Assembly (NCBI GenBank): GCA_023410875.1
Contig: JAEYPH010000076.1
Span: 1-64,000, forward strand
Source: Bacillota bacterium
GTDB lineage: Bacteria; Bacillota; Clostridia; Christensenellales; UMGS416
Length of the DNA stretch: 64,000 nt
Reading direction: 5' to 3'
The notes beneath the pieces were generated by a model. It worked only from the letters and a program-made list of their open reading frames with translations, made no database searches and was not told the DNA's origin. Positions 17,612 to 26,146 of the stretch are shown piece after piece. The translations under genes were made by a program, and so were the position numbers. The number at the start of each line of letters is the position of its first letter. The first letter of the stretch is position 1.

Positions 17612-19966
17612 TTACTTTCGTTGAATCTGTTCATCAGGCTTCGTTGTCATCAGCTTGTAGAGCTGTGTGTCCTTGGGGAACTTGTCTTCGAAAGGTACTA
17701 TGCTACCACCGCAGCGTAGAAGGCCGCGCCCGGCGTCGGGATTTGTGATGAAGGAAAGTTGGGTGTCGGAAATGCCCAACAGCTTGGCCAGCTCGCCCCG
17801 ATCTAGCGCTGCCTGGTTGAGCATGACTATAAATTCCGAGTTGGAGAGCATGGCCCGGGCGGTCTGGGACTGCAGCAAGTCGGTCACGTTCTGGGTAATG
17901 CCGGTGCAGTAGCCGCCAAACTTACGGATCTGTCTCCAAAGTGTTTCCATGTAGTGGGAGGAATGTTGGTTGGCGAAAAGCACATAGATCTCATCGATGT
18001 ATACCCAAGTCCGCTTGCCCTTGGCGTGGTTGCGGCTGATGCGGTTCATGATGGCATCCAAAACGACGAGCATACCCACGGCCTGCAGGTTCTTGCCCAG
18101 ATCGCGGATGTCGTAGCAGACAATCCGGTTCTCGGTGTCCACATTGGTCGGTTGAGCGAATGTATTCAGGCTACCCTTGATGTAAAGCTCCAGCGACAGG
18201 GCCAGTTCTTTCGCTTCATCCTCCAGTTGCTTACCCAGAATGGTATGGAAGTTGACCAGCGTAGGAGTCTGTTCCGGCTTCATACCGCGTTCGATGAACC
18301 CTTTATAGACCAAGGCAGTCACACGGTCGAGGATGGACTTCTCCTTGGCAGTCAGGGTACCGGAGCCGACGACCTGTTCCACCAGCGATAGTATGAAGTC
18401 GCTCTTGAAGGCGATGGGGTTCTCCGCACCGTTGTAGTCCTCGGACATGTCCAGCGGATTGATGTGGATGCCGGTGCTGGGACCCAATCGAATGATCTCG
18501 CCACCCAGAGCGCGGATCAGCGGCGCGTACTCGCCCTGGGGGTCCAGAACGATCAGGTCATCGTCAGTGGAAAGGGCCACCGTAGCCATCTCTTCTTTGG
18601 CCTTGAAGCTCTTGCCGGAGCCGGACACGCCCAGGATAAACCCATTGCCATTGAGCAGTACCTTTCGATTGACGATCAGCATGTTTCGGGTGATGGCGTT
18701 TAGGCCATAGTAAATGCCACCAGGGTGCAGGACATCCTGCGCTCGGAAAGGCATCAGAACGGCGGTGCTCTCGGTGGTCATAGTCCGGGGATCGGCCTTC
18801 AACTTCACCATGCCGTAGGGCAGCGCTGTGTTCAGTCCGTCAAGCTGTTGGAATTTCAATGTGGACGCCTGACAGACTTGCTTTCGGCACACGGACAGCA
18901 GCGCCTCGGTATCGGCGTCCAGCTCCTCCAGCGTGTCGGCCATGTGCACCAGCGTCAGATGTACGAACATCATCTTCTGGTCACGGGCCAGCAGATCGTC
19001 CAGGAACTCCTTGGCCTCCTTACGCTGGATCTCCATGTCGTAAGGAATTACCGCCGAGAAGTTGTTGCGCTGGGTTTGTTTACGCATGAAGTTGGTGATG
19101 TTGGTCTCCACACCCAGCAGCACGTTCTCGCTGGCGCGGACCGCCTCATCGGTAGAGACAGGTATGATATCGATGGACAGGCTCAGCGTCTTGTTGATCT
19201 CCGACAACTCGGTGACCAGATTGTCCTTGATGTAGTTGGCGTACTCGCGGACATGGATCGCACGAGCATAGCGCCCATCGATGCGAATCCAGTCCGGCGT
19301 GATCTCCATGCTGTCCGGGCACACGTAATTCTTGATGCTGTGGCCCTGGCGCTTCATGGCATCGAAATCGGGGCTGTACTCTTCCTCATGGCCAACACGG
19401 TAGAAGTCATGGAACAGGCGAAGCCGTTCCTCCAGTGCCAGCGGTTCGGCCACAGAACCCAGGCGCTGGAAATGCGCGCTCAGATCCGCGCCAATGCGGG
19501 CAAAGTAGGTCCGGGCGTCCTCAATGGACTTCTTTTGTGCCGTGACGGTGACCACCTTGTCCTGGGTGATGTTGTTGTTGGCAGTGGTGGCCTTATCGGC
19601 CAGCATGTCGTTGTATTCGGCTCGCAGCCCATCCAGATAATCCAGCCGGGAGGACAGGAGCACATTTCGCTCAAATTCCTGACGGTTGAAGCGATGGTTC
19701 AAGATCGTAAACTTCGTCGACGAGCCGATATCCAGGGCATTCAAAAGATCACTATACTGCAGGAACATGACTTCCTGATCGTCGCGGTTGGCCACGGCGT
19801 AGTTGATGTCGCTGAAGCGCCAGCACATCGAATAAAGCTGCCCATGTTGGAAGATGCCATCGGGCCAAGCGGCGGTGATAGGAACCGTCTTTTGAACCGA
19901 GCGGGGTACGGAGAACACATCGCCGGCGTGGAGCTTCAGCAGCCGGTTCAAGGTCTTGATATTCAT
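17612..19966 (-). CDS. virB4: VirB4/TraE-family conjugation ATPase
   Basis: 784 residues; ATG at 19,966 with AAAGGACG. Walker A GVSGSGKSFKAKEE lies near residue 449, Walker B RTWVYIDEIYVLF near 655, followed by the WRQIRKFGGYCTGITQN helicase-like motif of VirB4 ATPases. It powers pilus/channel assembly at the inner face of the membrane and is the most conserved T4SS component. It follows the PrgI gene with 1 nt between them and is complete. Confidence 0.95.
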   Translation of the reverse strand: MNIKTLNRLLKLHAGDVFSVPRSVQKTVPITAAWPDGIFQHGQLYSMCWRFSDINYAVANRDDQEVMFLQYSDLLNALDIGSSTKFTILNHRFNRQEFERNVLLSSRLDYLDGLRAEYNDMLADKATTANNNITQDKVVTVTAQKKSIEDARTYFARIGADLSAHFQRLGSVAEPLALEERLRLFHDFYRVGHEEEYSPDFDAMKRQGHSIKNYVCPDSMEITPDWIRIDGRYARAIHVREYANYIKDNLVTELSEINKTLSLSIDIIPVSTDEAVRASENVLLGVETNITNFMRKQTQRNNFSAVIPYDMEIQRKEAKEFLDDLLARDQKMMFVHLTLVHMADTLEELDADTEALLSVCRKQVCQASTLKFQQLDGLNTALPYGMVKLKADPRTMTTESTAVLMPFRAQDVLHPGGIYYGLNAITRNMLIVNRKVLLNGNGFILGVSGSGKSFKAKEEMATVALSTDDDLIVLDPQGEYAPLIRALGGEIIRLGPSTGIHINPLDMSEDYNGAENPIAFKSDFILSLVEQVVGSGTLTAKEKSILDRVTALVYKGFIERGMKPEQTPTLVNFHTILGKQLEDEAKELALSLELYIKGSLNTFAQPTNVDTENRIVCYDIRDLGKNLQAVGMLVVLDAIMNRISRNHAKGKRTWVYIDEIYVLFANQHSSHYMETLWRQIRKFGGYCTGITQNVTDLLQSQTARAMLSNSEFIVMLNQAALDRGELAKLLGISDTQLSFITNPDAGRGLLRCGGSIVPFEDKFPKDTQLYKLMTTKPDEQIQRK

Positions 19967-19967
19967 G

Positions 19968-20444
19968 TCAGCCGTCCTTTCTCATGGGTAGGTTCTCTAC
20001 GTCACCGGAGGTCACAGCGCCCAGCGTGGAGCCGGTCTTGCGCCGGAGGAAACCCCCGGGAGTAGGAAGAATCGCCTTGGCCGCAGTCATGCGACGCTCC
20101 TGGGTGTCCCTGGCCCGCTGCCGCAGGATAGCCCTGTGCAGCATGTTTTCAGCCTGATAGGTCAATTGCTTGGGCATCATGGAGCTTGTCAACCACACCA
20201 GGATGAACTTCTCCAAGGGGAGCCCGTGGAACTTCTTGAACGCAGCGAAAGCAAAAGGAGCTGCCCCCAACGCACAAACGGTGCTTAATACATCCTTGGG
20301 CAATTCATTGCGCAGCAGGAAGTACAGCAGCACTGAAACGGCCACCGCTACAGCGGCACAGAGGAATTGCCGCAGGGACAACCCAAAGAACAGTTTCTCG
20401 GTGTATTCGGAAATGTTTTTGTTGATTTTTACCTCCATGCTCAT
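19968..20444 (-). CDS. PrgI family (VirB3-like) membrane protein
   Basis: 158 residues; ATGA overlap with the upstream gene (start 20,444, upstream stop 20,441). The N-terminus MSMEVKINKNISEYTEKLFFGLSLRQF is followed by two membrane segments (about residues 28-48 and 55-70), the typical PrgI layout. PrgI and VirB3 proteins bind VirB4, encoded next. The C-terminal 80 residues are basic and cytoplasmic. Confidence 0.85.
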   Translation of the reverse strand: MSMEVKINKNISEYTEKLFFGLSLRQFLCAAVAVAVSVLLYFLLRNELPKDVLSTVCALGAAPFAFAAFKKFHGLPLEKFILVWLTSSMMPKQLTYQAENMLHRAILRQRARDTQERRMTAAKAILPTPGGFLRRKTGSTLGAVTSGDVENLPMRKDG

Positions 20445-20758
20445 GAGTTACCACCTGGCTTTCTATTGCTGGGCTTGGGCGTCTCCGTCCATTCCGTCAG
20501 CTCAGCTGACAGGGTGAACTCGCCGGCGATGGTACGCACCTTAAGCTTCGTTCCGTCCTTGGTGGAAATGACCATGGCCAAAGCGCCGGTAAACACGTCG
20601 ACGTCCTCCGGCAGGTCTTCGTCATCATCGCCGCGCTCGATGATGTGGAACTGCACAGCAACCTCCCAGGGCGGTTGTTCATCGCTGCACAGCCTCCAGG
20701 TGGGCTTCTCCTTCTTGGACGGCTTCTCAGGCTTTTTAGGAAGTCTCATTGTAAACAT
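20441..20758 (-). CDS. Hypothetical conjugation-operon protein (105 aa)
   Basis: Start ATG at 20,758 with AAAGGA at good spacing; a second ATG three codons in is possible. The first 20 residues are Lys/Pro-rich, then acidic stretches (RGDDDEDLPEDV) and a predicted small beta domain. No membrane segment. It overlaps PrgI by 4 nt, so it belongs to the T4SS operon, but I do not recognise the family. Confidence 0.7.
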   Translation of the reverse strand: MFTMRLPKKPEKPSKKEKPTWRLCSDEQPPWEVAVQFHIIERGDDDEDLPEDVDVFTGALAMVISTKDGTKLKVRTIAGEFTLSAELTEWTETPKPSNRKPGGNS

Positions 20759-20777
20759 ATTAGGTCCTTTCCAGGGT

Positions 20778-21614
20778 TTACAGCCCCGTCATCTTATGCA
20801 TCAATGCGTCAGTTCCTTTGATGGAGATAATCAGGATAATCATGTTAATGCCGACGCCGGTCACATACGACCAGATCATATCCAAAGCATCTTTATCTGG
20901 ATTTAGGATCGGCGCTGTGGCAAATGCCGTGTAGACGATACAGCCGATGGCGATGATCGCGCCTTCCAAACAGACGCCAGCATAGGATTTAAGGAAGGTC
21001 GTTGCATGGCGAGAGGTGCTCTGCCCTGCGAAAGCTGATAAGGCAATGGGCACAAATGCCGTATACATAAAGAGCTTAAAGAAGCGGCTGTAAACTGTGA
21101 TCAAGATGATAACCGCACATACTTGGATACCCAATGCACAGAGCAACGCAACAGGCCAAATTTGCATAGCGCCAAGAAAATCTAGCCCCGAAATCTTCGT
21201 CACAAGCTCCTGTGGCACTGTCAAACCATCCGTGCCGGTTATAGAGTTTGCAACCAACTTGATGATGCCGGCAGCGATAGAGAATATCGCTGTCATGAGC
21301 TCCATTCCGTGGGACACCAAATATTGAGCAACGGCATATCGGACAAATACCTTGACCGCCACCTCCGGGCGCTTCAGCTCGGCCAGACTCGTCAGTTGCT
21401 TGGAGAGATCGAAGGTGAAGAACAACACCAGTAACCCCATGGCCATGGACTGCAGCGCACCATTTACATTGGCCATTACACCCCAGATGCCGCCGCCATT
21501 GAAGTTTTGCGGCGACGTCATCAGCAAGCCCATGATCGACGCAAGGTTCTTATTCCAGGAGTCCAGCGCCGCCTGCAAAATCTGAACAATACCGTTCGTA
21601 TCCATATCGAGCAC
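20778..21614 (-). CDS. VirB6/TrbL-like polytopic conjugation protein
   Basis: 278 residues with about six hydrophobic segments (for example ALQSMAMGLLVLFFTFDL and GIQVCAVIILITVYSRFF). This matches the large membrane subunit that follows the pilin-like gene in FATA-type T4SS, equal to VirB6. GTG at 21,614 and ATG at 21,605 are both possible; GGAAAG suits GTG better. It would form the inner-membrane channel with VirB4 and PrgI. Confidence 0.8.
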   Translation of the reverse strand: MLDMDTNGIVQILQAALDSWNKNLASIMGLLMTSPQNFNGGGIWGVMANVNGALQSMAMGLLVLFFTFDLSKQLTSLAELKRPEVAVKVFVRYAVAQYLVSHGMELMTAIFSIAAGIIKLVANSITGTDGLTVPQELVTKISGLDFLGAMQIWPVALLCALGIQVCAVIILITVYSRFFKLFMYTAFVPIALSAFAGQSTSRHATTFLKSYAGVCLEGAIIAIGCIVYTAFATAPILNPDKDALDMIWSYVTGVGINMIILIISIKGTDALMHKMTGL

Positions 21615-21624
21615 TCACTTTCCA

Positions 21625-21654
21625 GCGGCAGGGTAGTGTGAACTACCCTGCCGC
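21625..21654. repeat. 13-bp perfect inverted repeat between pilin-like and VirB6-like genes
   Basis: GCGGCAGGGTAGT at 21,625-21,637 and ACTACCCTGCCGC at 21,642-21,654 leave a 4-nt loop. It directly follows the pilin-like stop. There is no T-run, so differential mRNA stability of the abundant pilin-like message is a reasonable guess. Confidence 0.65.
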
Positions 21655-21662
21655 ACATAGTC

Positions 21663-21980
21663 TTACATCGCGCCGATCAGTTGCAGAATCTCCTTGGCAA
21701 ACACGATCAGCAGCGCGCCGGCGATGATCAGGAAGCCCTGCATTCTTTGGCTGGCGTCGTGGTTGGAAAACGACATGCCGATCTGCACAACGCCCCACAG
21801 CGTGGCAAGGATGCCCACGGTCCGTACCAGGGTAAAGATGTAGTCGGACAGGTTCGTCACGACAGCCACGGGATCTCCTCCAGCAGCCGGAGGAGCAGCA
21901 AACGCTACAGTGGGCAAGAGCATCAGGACGATGGCAAACAAAAGAGCAAAGGTGCGAATGGTCTTGGAAATCCTTTTCAT
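21663..21980 (-). CDS. VirB2/Maff2-like pilin subunit
   Basis: 105 residues; ATG at 21,980 after TGGAGG. It has a signal peptide (MKRISKTIRTFALLFAIVLM ... AFAA) cleaved near residue 28, then two hydrophobic helices (FTLVRTVGILATLWGVVQIG and GFLIIAGALLIVFAKEIL). That is the VirB2/TrbC/Maff2 architecture. It is the likely conjugative pilus or channel subunit, encoded just before the VirB6-like gene as in related elements. Confidence 0.82.
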   Translation of the reverse strand: MKRISKTIRTFALLFAIVLMLLPTVAFAAPPAAGGDPVAVVTNLSDYIFTLVRTVGILATLWGVVQIGMSFSNHDASQRMQGFLIIAGALLIVFAKEILQLIGAM

Positions 21981-22010
21981 GGGGCAAACCTCCAGTTATA
22001 TTTTGGAATA

Positions 22011-22034
22011 TGAAAAAGGCAGCTTCCGCTGCCT
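22011..22034 (-). terminator. Intrinsic terminator inside T4SS operon
   Basis: AGGCAGC (22,017-22,023) and GCTGCCT (22,028-22,034) form a 7-bp stem with a TTCC loop. On the minus strand the stem is followed by TTTTTCAT. It lies between the 101-aa gene and the pilin-like gene and could lower or separate expression of the downstream T4SS genes. Confidence 0.6.
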
Positions 22035-22059
22035 GGGTTGTTGAGCGCTTAGCTCGTAT

Positions 22060-22365
22060 TCACTTGTCGGTCTTATCCGATTTGGGTTTGGCCATGGGCT
22101 GCCGGTAATACTCACCGGTTCGCTTGTCGTAATGGTACAACGTCAGAAGGATACTGTGTTCGGAGCAGTAGCGGATCACCGTCGTAAGCGCCACAGATAG
22201 CCCGGTTACATACAGGTCCAGCCCCGTACAGTCCTTCAGCACTTCATGGGCGGTAGAAGCCAGGCCGACCAGGTCCGTGGGATCTTTCACGACGCGGGGA
22301 TAGATATGGCCTTCTACGCCAGGGACATTGTGCCGGCCATCACAAAGGCTAAGACGCTTCTTCAT
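22060..22365 (-). CDS. Hypothetical protein overlapping virD4 (101 aa)
   Basis: ATG at 22,365 with GGAGGATC upstream; the frame can be read further upstream but only through virD4. The product begins MKKRLSLCDGRHNVPG and includes LVGLASTAHEVLKDCTGLDLYVTGLSVALTTVI; it ends in a Lys/Asp-rich tail. The start overlaps the end of virD4 by 17 nt, so expression is probably coupled. I do not recognise the family; there is no signal peptide or membrane helix. Confidence 0.75.
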   Translation of the reverse strand: MKKRLSLCDGRHNVPGVEGHIYPRVVKDPTDLVGLASTAHEVLKDCTGLDLYVTGLSVALTTVIRYCSEHSILLTLYHYDKRTGEYYRQPMAKPKSDKTDK

Positions 22366-24223
22366 ACTCCAGATCCTCCGAAGTGATGAAGTCAAAGTCC
22401 TGCGTTGCATCCAGCCCCTTGTAGGTCTTGAAACGGTAGTTGGGCTCCTGGTTGCCTCGATACTCCTCATACCGATACGGTGCAGCGCCTCCCTCCTGGA
22501 TCATCTTGATGCGCGGATGACGCCAAACGTCGTACTTCAGATCCATGACCGGGCGATCCCCGCGGATGAACAGCAGCGCATTTTTGTTATCCAACATACG
22601 CACTTCGCCGGGCGTCATGAGCTCGCGGCCAGATCGCTGGTCATTGGTGGAAAAGCTCCCCTGGCGGCCGCGGGTGTGACCATAGGTGTTGGTGTCCAGG
22701 GTTTCCTTATCCAGCAGCTTGGAGATGTACTCGAACGTGCCAGGCTCGTTGCCGCCCAGGTAAAGCAGGGTATCACAGTTGCCTACAAGGCTTTCCCAGT
22801 CATCCTTAAACAACGCTTTGAGCTGGGCCATGGCCTGGATGATGATGTTGATGGAGATCTCACGGCTGCGGCATGTGGCAAGTATCTTGCCAAACTCATC
22901 CGGCAAGGCGACATTGGCAAACTCGTCCATAATGCAGCGCACGTGCACCGGCAGGCGACCACCATATTCAAAGTCGGCCTTGTAGTAGAGTTCCTGGAAC
23001 GCTTGGGTGTAGAGCATGCCAACAATGAAGTTCATGGAAGAATCGTTGTCGGGGATCAGGCAAAACAGTGCGGTCTTTTTCTCGCCCAGGGACCCGATGT
23101 CCAGCTCGTCGTTGCGCATCATCCGTGCAATCTGCGGCTGCAGGAAGCCGCCCAGGCGAACGCCCACGGAGATCAGGATGGACTTGGCGGTCTTTCCTGC
23201 AGCCTGCTTGAATCGACGGTAAAACCGAACTGCGATGTGATTCCTGTCCCTACGTTCCAGTTGCTTGAACAAAATATCTAGGGGGCTCTCGGCGTCCTCG
23301 TCCTCTTCTTTTACCTGTGCGTAGTCCAGCATCTCCATGACCATTGGCCAGTTCTGCTCGTAGGGAGGCGCTTCGTGCCAAAGGTAAAGCATGAGCGCCT
23401 GCAGGAGAGCGATCTCGGCTTTTTCCCAAAATGGATCGGCGCTGCTGGTTCCCTTGGGTGTCGTGTTCCTCACCAGATTCGTCACAAGCTTCAGGACATC
23501 GGTGCCAGACCGGATGTAGACGAAAGGGTTATACCCGAAGGAGTTCTTCAGGTTGATCAGATCCAGCACCTTCACGTCATAACCCTGGGCGCGTAACATG
23601 CCCCCGGTGCTACGTAGCAGTTCTCCTTTGGGGTCAGTAATAATGTAAGAACAGTTGGCTTGCATGAGGTTGGGCCGGGCGAAGAACATGGACTTGCCGC
23701 TGCCGGCACCGCCTATGACCAGAGTATTCAGATTGCGCCGGTGCCGGCGGGTGTCCATACCCATGCGGACATTCTTGGTGATGATGATCTCCGGCTCCCG
23801 CTGCCATCTCGTTTGCAACCGTGAGTATATCGGCTGTTTGCCGAGTATGAAGCTCAACGGTAGCAGCAGAAGTCGCCGGAGGATACGTTTGCTTCCCTGG
23901 TATTTCCGGTTCAGCCGCTGGGTGTCTCCCCACTTGGCGCTGCCGTATTCCTCCCCGGGGCGTTTGTTCTTGCGGCTGGATACATACAGCAAGACGGCAA
24001 ATAGGCCAGCTACAAGGCCGCCAAGCAGAGAGCGTGGTGTTTGGTCTGTCCAAGTGATGTGAAATGGGTTGGCCATGGCGGTCTGCATGCCAGCAATGAT
24101 CTGGAACAGGTTCTGGCCCTTCTCATAGGTCTGCGCCAGCAGAGCGGAAAACCACAAAGCGGCCAGCAAAACGATGACAGCCATAACCAGCGATGCGGTG
24201 GTAGATTGCGAACTGCGTTTCAT
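22349..24223 (-). CDS. virD4: VirD4/TraG-type coupling protein
   Basis: 624 residues; ATG at 24,223 with AAGGAGCG. Two N-terminal membrane helices (about 12-30 and 58-80) precede the soluble ATPase. Walker A VIGGAGSGKSMFFARPN lies near 171; VRCIMDEFANVALPDEF is the Walker B region typical of VirD4. It links the relaxosome to the T4SS channel. Complete and ordered as in FATA-type systems. Confidence 0.95.
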   Translation of the reverse strand: MKRSSQSTTASLVMAVIVLLAALWFSALLAQTYEKGQNLFQIIAGMQTAMANPFHITWTDQTPRSLLGGLVAGLFAVLLYVSSRKNKRPGEEYGSAKWGDTQRLNRKYQGSKRILRRLLLLPLSFILGKQPIYSRLQTRWQREPEIIITKNVRMGMDTRRHRRNLNTLVIGGAGSGKSMFFARPNLMQANCSYIITDPKGELLRSTGGMLRAQGYDVKVLDLINLKNSFGYNPFVYIRSGTDVLKLVTNLVRNTTPKGTSSADPFWEKAEIALLQALMLYLWHEAPPYEQNWPMVMEMLDYAQVKEEDEDAESPLDILFKQLERRDRNHIAVRFYRRFKQAAGKTAKSILISVGVRLGGFLQPQIARMMRNDELDIGSLGEKKTALFCLIPDNDSSMNFIVGMLYTQAFQELYYKADFEYGGRLPVHVRCIMDEFANVALPDEFGKILATCRSREISINIIIQAMAQLKALFKDDWESLVGNCDTLLYLGGNEPGTFEYISKLLDKETLDTNTYGHTRGRQGSFSTNDQRSGRELMTPGEVRMLDNKNALLFIRGDRPVMDLKYDVWRHPRIKMIQEGGAAPYRYEEYRGNQEPNYRFKTYKGLDATQDFDFITSEDLEYEEAS

Positions 24224-24224
24224 C

Positions 24225-24569
24225 TCATCGCTCCTTGCTATCTGTTACGGCGTATAGCCGCGTACCGGCGCGGTCGGGGGTGACGGCCAGGGCCGACATG
24301 AATTTGAAGGCTTCGCTTGCTTCATTGGAATCCTGATTCAGCGTCTTGTGCCACTTCATCAAGGCCTGCGTGAGTGTTTCAAACTCGACACGGGTGAATT
24401 TCATTTTGACGCCTTCGCCTCTCTGGGCAAGGCGAGAAATAAGCTCGTCCACCACGTCAGTGAAACCCTGTCGAGACAGCAGATCGTCACGGGCATGGTT
24501 CAGAGCCTTGATCGAAAAATGTATCTGCTGAAACGTGAAAGAAAATTTCCGGATGGTTTTTTCAAACAT
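24225..24569 (-). CDS. Hypothetical protein upstream of virD4 (114 aa)
   Basis: ATG at 24,569 with AAAGGAG; stop 1 nt before the virD4 start. Sequence is mostly helical and basic (FTFQQIHFSIKALNHARDDL; FTRVEFETLTQALMKWHKTLN). No known domain is recognised. The tight link to virD4 suggests an accessory of coupling or relaxosome function. Confidence 0.7.
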   Translation of the reverse strand: MFEKTIRKFSFTFQQIHFSIKALNHARDDLLSRQGFTDVVDELISRLAQRGEGVKMKFTRVEFETLTQALMKWHKTLNQDSNEASEAFKFMSALAVTPDRAGTRLYAVTDSKER

Positions 24570-24604
24570 GCTTACTCCTTTCTACAAGGGGAGCGCCAGG
24601 CTGA

Positions 24605-24635
24605 CACAGCGGCGCCACCTTGGAGCGCCGCTGTG
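24605..24635. repeat. 11-bp inverted repeat between LPD28 and 114-aa genes
   Basis: CACAGCGGCGC at 24,605-24,615 and GCGCCGCTGTG at 24,625-24,635 enclose a 9-nt loop. No U-tract follows on the minus strand. One of a series of intercistronic hairpins in this operon. Confidence 0.6.
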
Positions 24636-24650
24636 CCCAAGTCGTGTGAG

Positions 24651-25184
24651 TTACCGTTCCATCTGGCTGGATCTTCGCTTTGGAACGGGAGACGGTATTC
24701 CATCAGGATCATACCGGCTGGGATCCGCGCCGGGCTTGTCCCAGCCGAACATGCTGCCAAAGAGCATGGCGTCGGCCTGAGCCTTGCACACGCCGATGCT
24801 GGCGTTCAGCTCGATGAGCGGGATGGTAGGCTGCGGCGCAATGCGGTAATACCCACTCTCACCGCGGACGATTCGGACGATTTCGCCGTCTGCCTCCAGC
24901 TTGCCAAAGCAGTATTCCGGCAGACCTTCCGCGAATTTGGTTTTCTCGGGAGCAGGCTCGTATCGTGCGCCTAACTGCTCCATCCGTTCGGCAAATTCGC
25001 AGATGTGGTAGACATTGCCGCCGATGCTGGTATGGCAATCGTCCAAGAACGTGCAGGTGCGTGTCAGCGTCCCACGACCGTCGCCGGGCGGGTAGATGAT
25101 GTTAATGGCCCCGCCGTCCGGGATGCGGAACAGTACCCTGTACTCACTGTCAATGAAGCGAATTTCTCTTTCGTTGCTGCTCAT
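24651..25184 (-). CDS. LPD28-like protein (177 aa)
   Basis: ATG at 25,184 with AAGGAGAG. Residues 8-70 (RFIDSEYRVLFRIPDGGAI; YPPGDGRGTLTRTCTFLDD; GGNVYHICEFAERME) match the LPD28 domain, a large-polyvalent-protein-associated domain spread in mobile elements of gut Firmicutes. The remaining 100 residues include a helix with CKAQADAMLFGSMFGWDKP, then a Pro-rich tail. Function is not known; the domain is associated with plasmid and ICE accessory proteins. Confidence 0.7.
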   Translation of the reverse strand: MSSNEREIRFIDSEYRVLFRIPDGGAINIIYPPGDGRGTLTRTCTFLDDCHTSIGGNVYHICEFAERMEQLGARYEPAPEKTKFAEGLPEYCFGKLEADGEIVRIVRGESGYYRIAPQPTIPLIELNASIGVCKAQADAMLFGSMFGWDKPGADPSRYDPDGIPSPVPKRRSSQMER

Positions 25185-25197
25185 GGACTCTCCTTAA

Positions 25198-25226
25198 GAA
25201 GGACAACGGGTACCCCGCTGTCCTTC
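25198..25226. repeat. Intercistronic inverted repeat between ArdC-like and LPD28 genes
   Basis: GAAGGACA (25,198-25,205) pairs with TGTCCTTC (25,219-25,226), with an inner CGGG/CCCG pairing that makes a 12-bp composite stem. No U-tract follows. Confidence 0.6.
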
Positions 25227-25246
25227 GATCATGATTATGGTTGTGG

Positions 25247-26146
25247 CTACCTCTCAGGCTGCTCCCGCTTGGGCGGGTGCAGCGTCAGTTCCATCCGCTC
25301 GGCGATGCTCAGCGCTTCAGATCTGGCATCGTTGAGCAGGCCCTGCTTTGTCTTGGGGCCCAGCTTGTCCTCAAAGTCGGCCAGGGTTGCAAAGGTGAAG
25401 CTCTCCACCTCGACGCCGTATTGCCGGCAGACCAGATAGGCCGCGGCCTCGCTGACCACCACGACCTCCGGATCGTTCTTGCCGACGATGGAGCTGTCGG
25501 CGTGAGCCATGGCGCGGGCGATGGCTATGAACGCCGTCGTATCCTCCAGTTCCGGGTTGACCAGGATGACCCGCTCCGAAGGTGAGAACGCGGCCGCCAC
25601 GCTCTTGTCCAGGTTTGCATCGACTTCCACCGGTACAGGACTGCGGCGCAGCAGCGCGTTCAGCAGCTTGCCCACGTCCGGGCTTGCAACAGGGGCCAAG
25701 TCCTCCTGGGGCTCCCTGTAGGCGCTGGTCTGGCTGATGTCGAAGGCCGTGGTCACGCGGAAAGCCACGGCCTGCTGGCCATCGGTCTCACGGGTATACG
25801 TGACCGGTGTCAGGATCTTGAAGCCGTGCTCACCGGTGTTGACCGACACATTGCGCTCTTTCCAGCCCTCGAAGGTGTCAACCTCGATGGCGTCGGGTCT
25901 CTGCGCGCGGATCAGCAGCACATTGCCGGCGCGATACTTGGTGAAACGACTCTGCAGGTCCAGAAACCGCTTCATTTCATCGGGGCTGGAAAAGACTTCC
26001 GTTACAGAAGAATCGGCCAGCTCCAGGACCTCCTTGAGCTGGTTCTGCTTCTGCTCCTTCCATGCGTCCTTGTCGAAAGTGCTGTCAGAGCGGCTAGACT
26101 TCCGGGAGTTTTGCTCCTGGATGGCATTCATCAGGTTAGCGTTCAT
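25247..26146 (-). CDS. ArdC-like antirestriction protein with degenerate metal motif
   Basis: 299 residues; ATG at 26,146 with AAAGGAG, overlapping the upstream gene by 11 nt. FLDLQSRFTKYRAGNVLLIRAQRP and VDTFEGWKERNVSVNTGEHG match the ArdC N-terminal ssDNA-binding domain. The C-terminal half follows the metallopeptidase fold, but where ArdC has HExxH this has AIARAMAHAD, so the zinc site looks lost. Proteins of this family protect incoming ssDNA or block restriction during conjugation. The lost motif suggests DNA binding rather than proteolysis. Confidence 0.7.
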   Translation of the reverse strand: MNANLMNAIQEQNSRKSSRSDSTFDKDAWKEQKQNQLKEVLELADSSVTEVFSSPDEMKRFLDLQSRFTKYRAGNVLLIRAQRPDAIEVDTFEGWKERNVSVNTGEHGFKILTPVTYTRETDGQQAVAFRVTTAFDISQTSAYREPQEDLAPVASPDVGKLLNALLRRSPVPVEVDANLDKSVAAAFSPSERVILVNPELEDTTAFIAIARAMAHADSSIVGKNDPEVVVVSEAAAYLVCRQYGVEVESFTFATLADFEDKLGPKTKQGLLNDARSEALSIAERMELTLHPPKREQPER

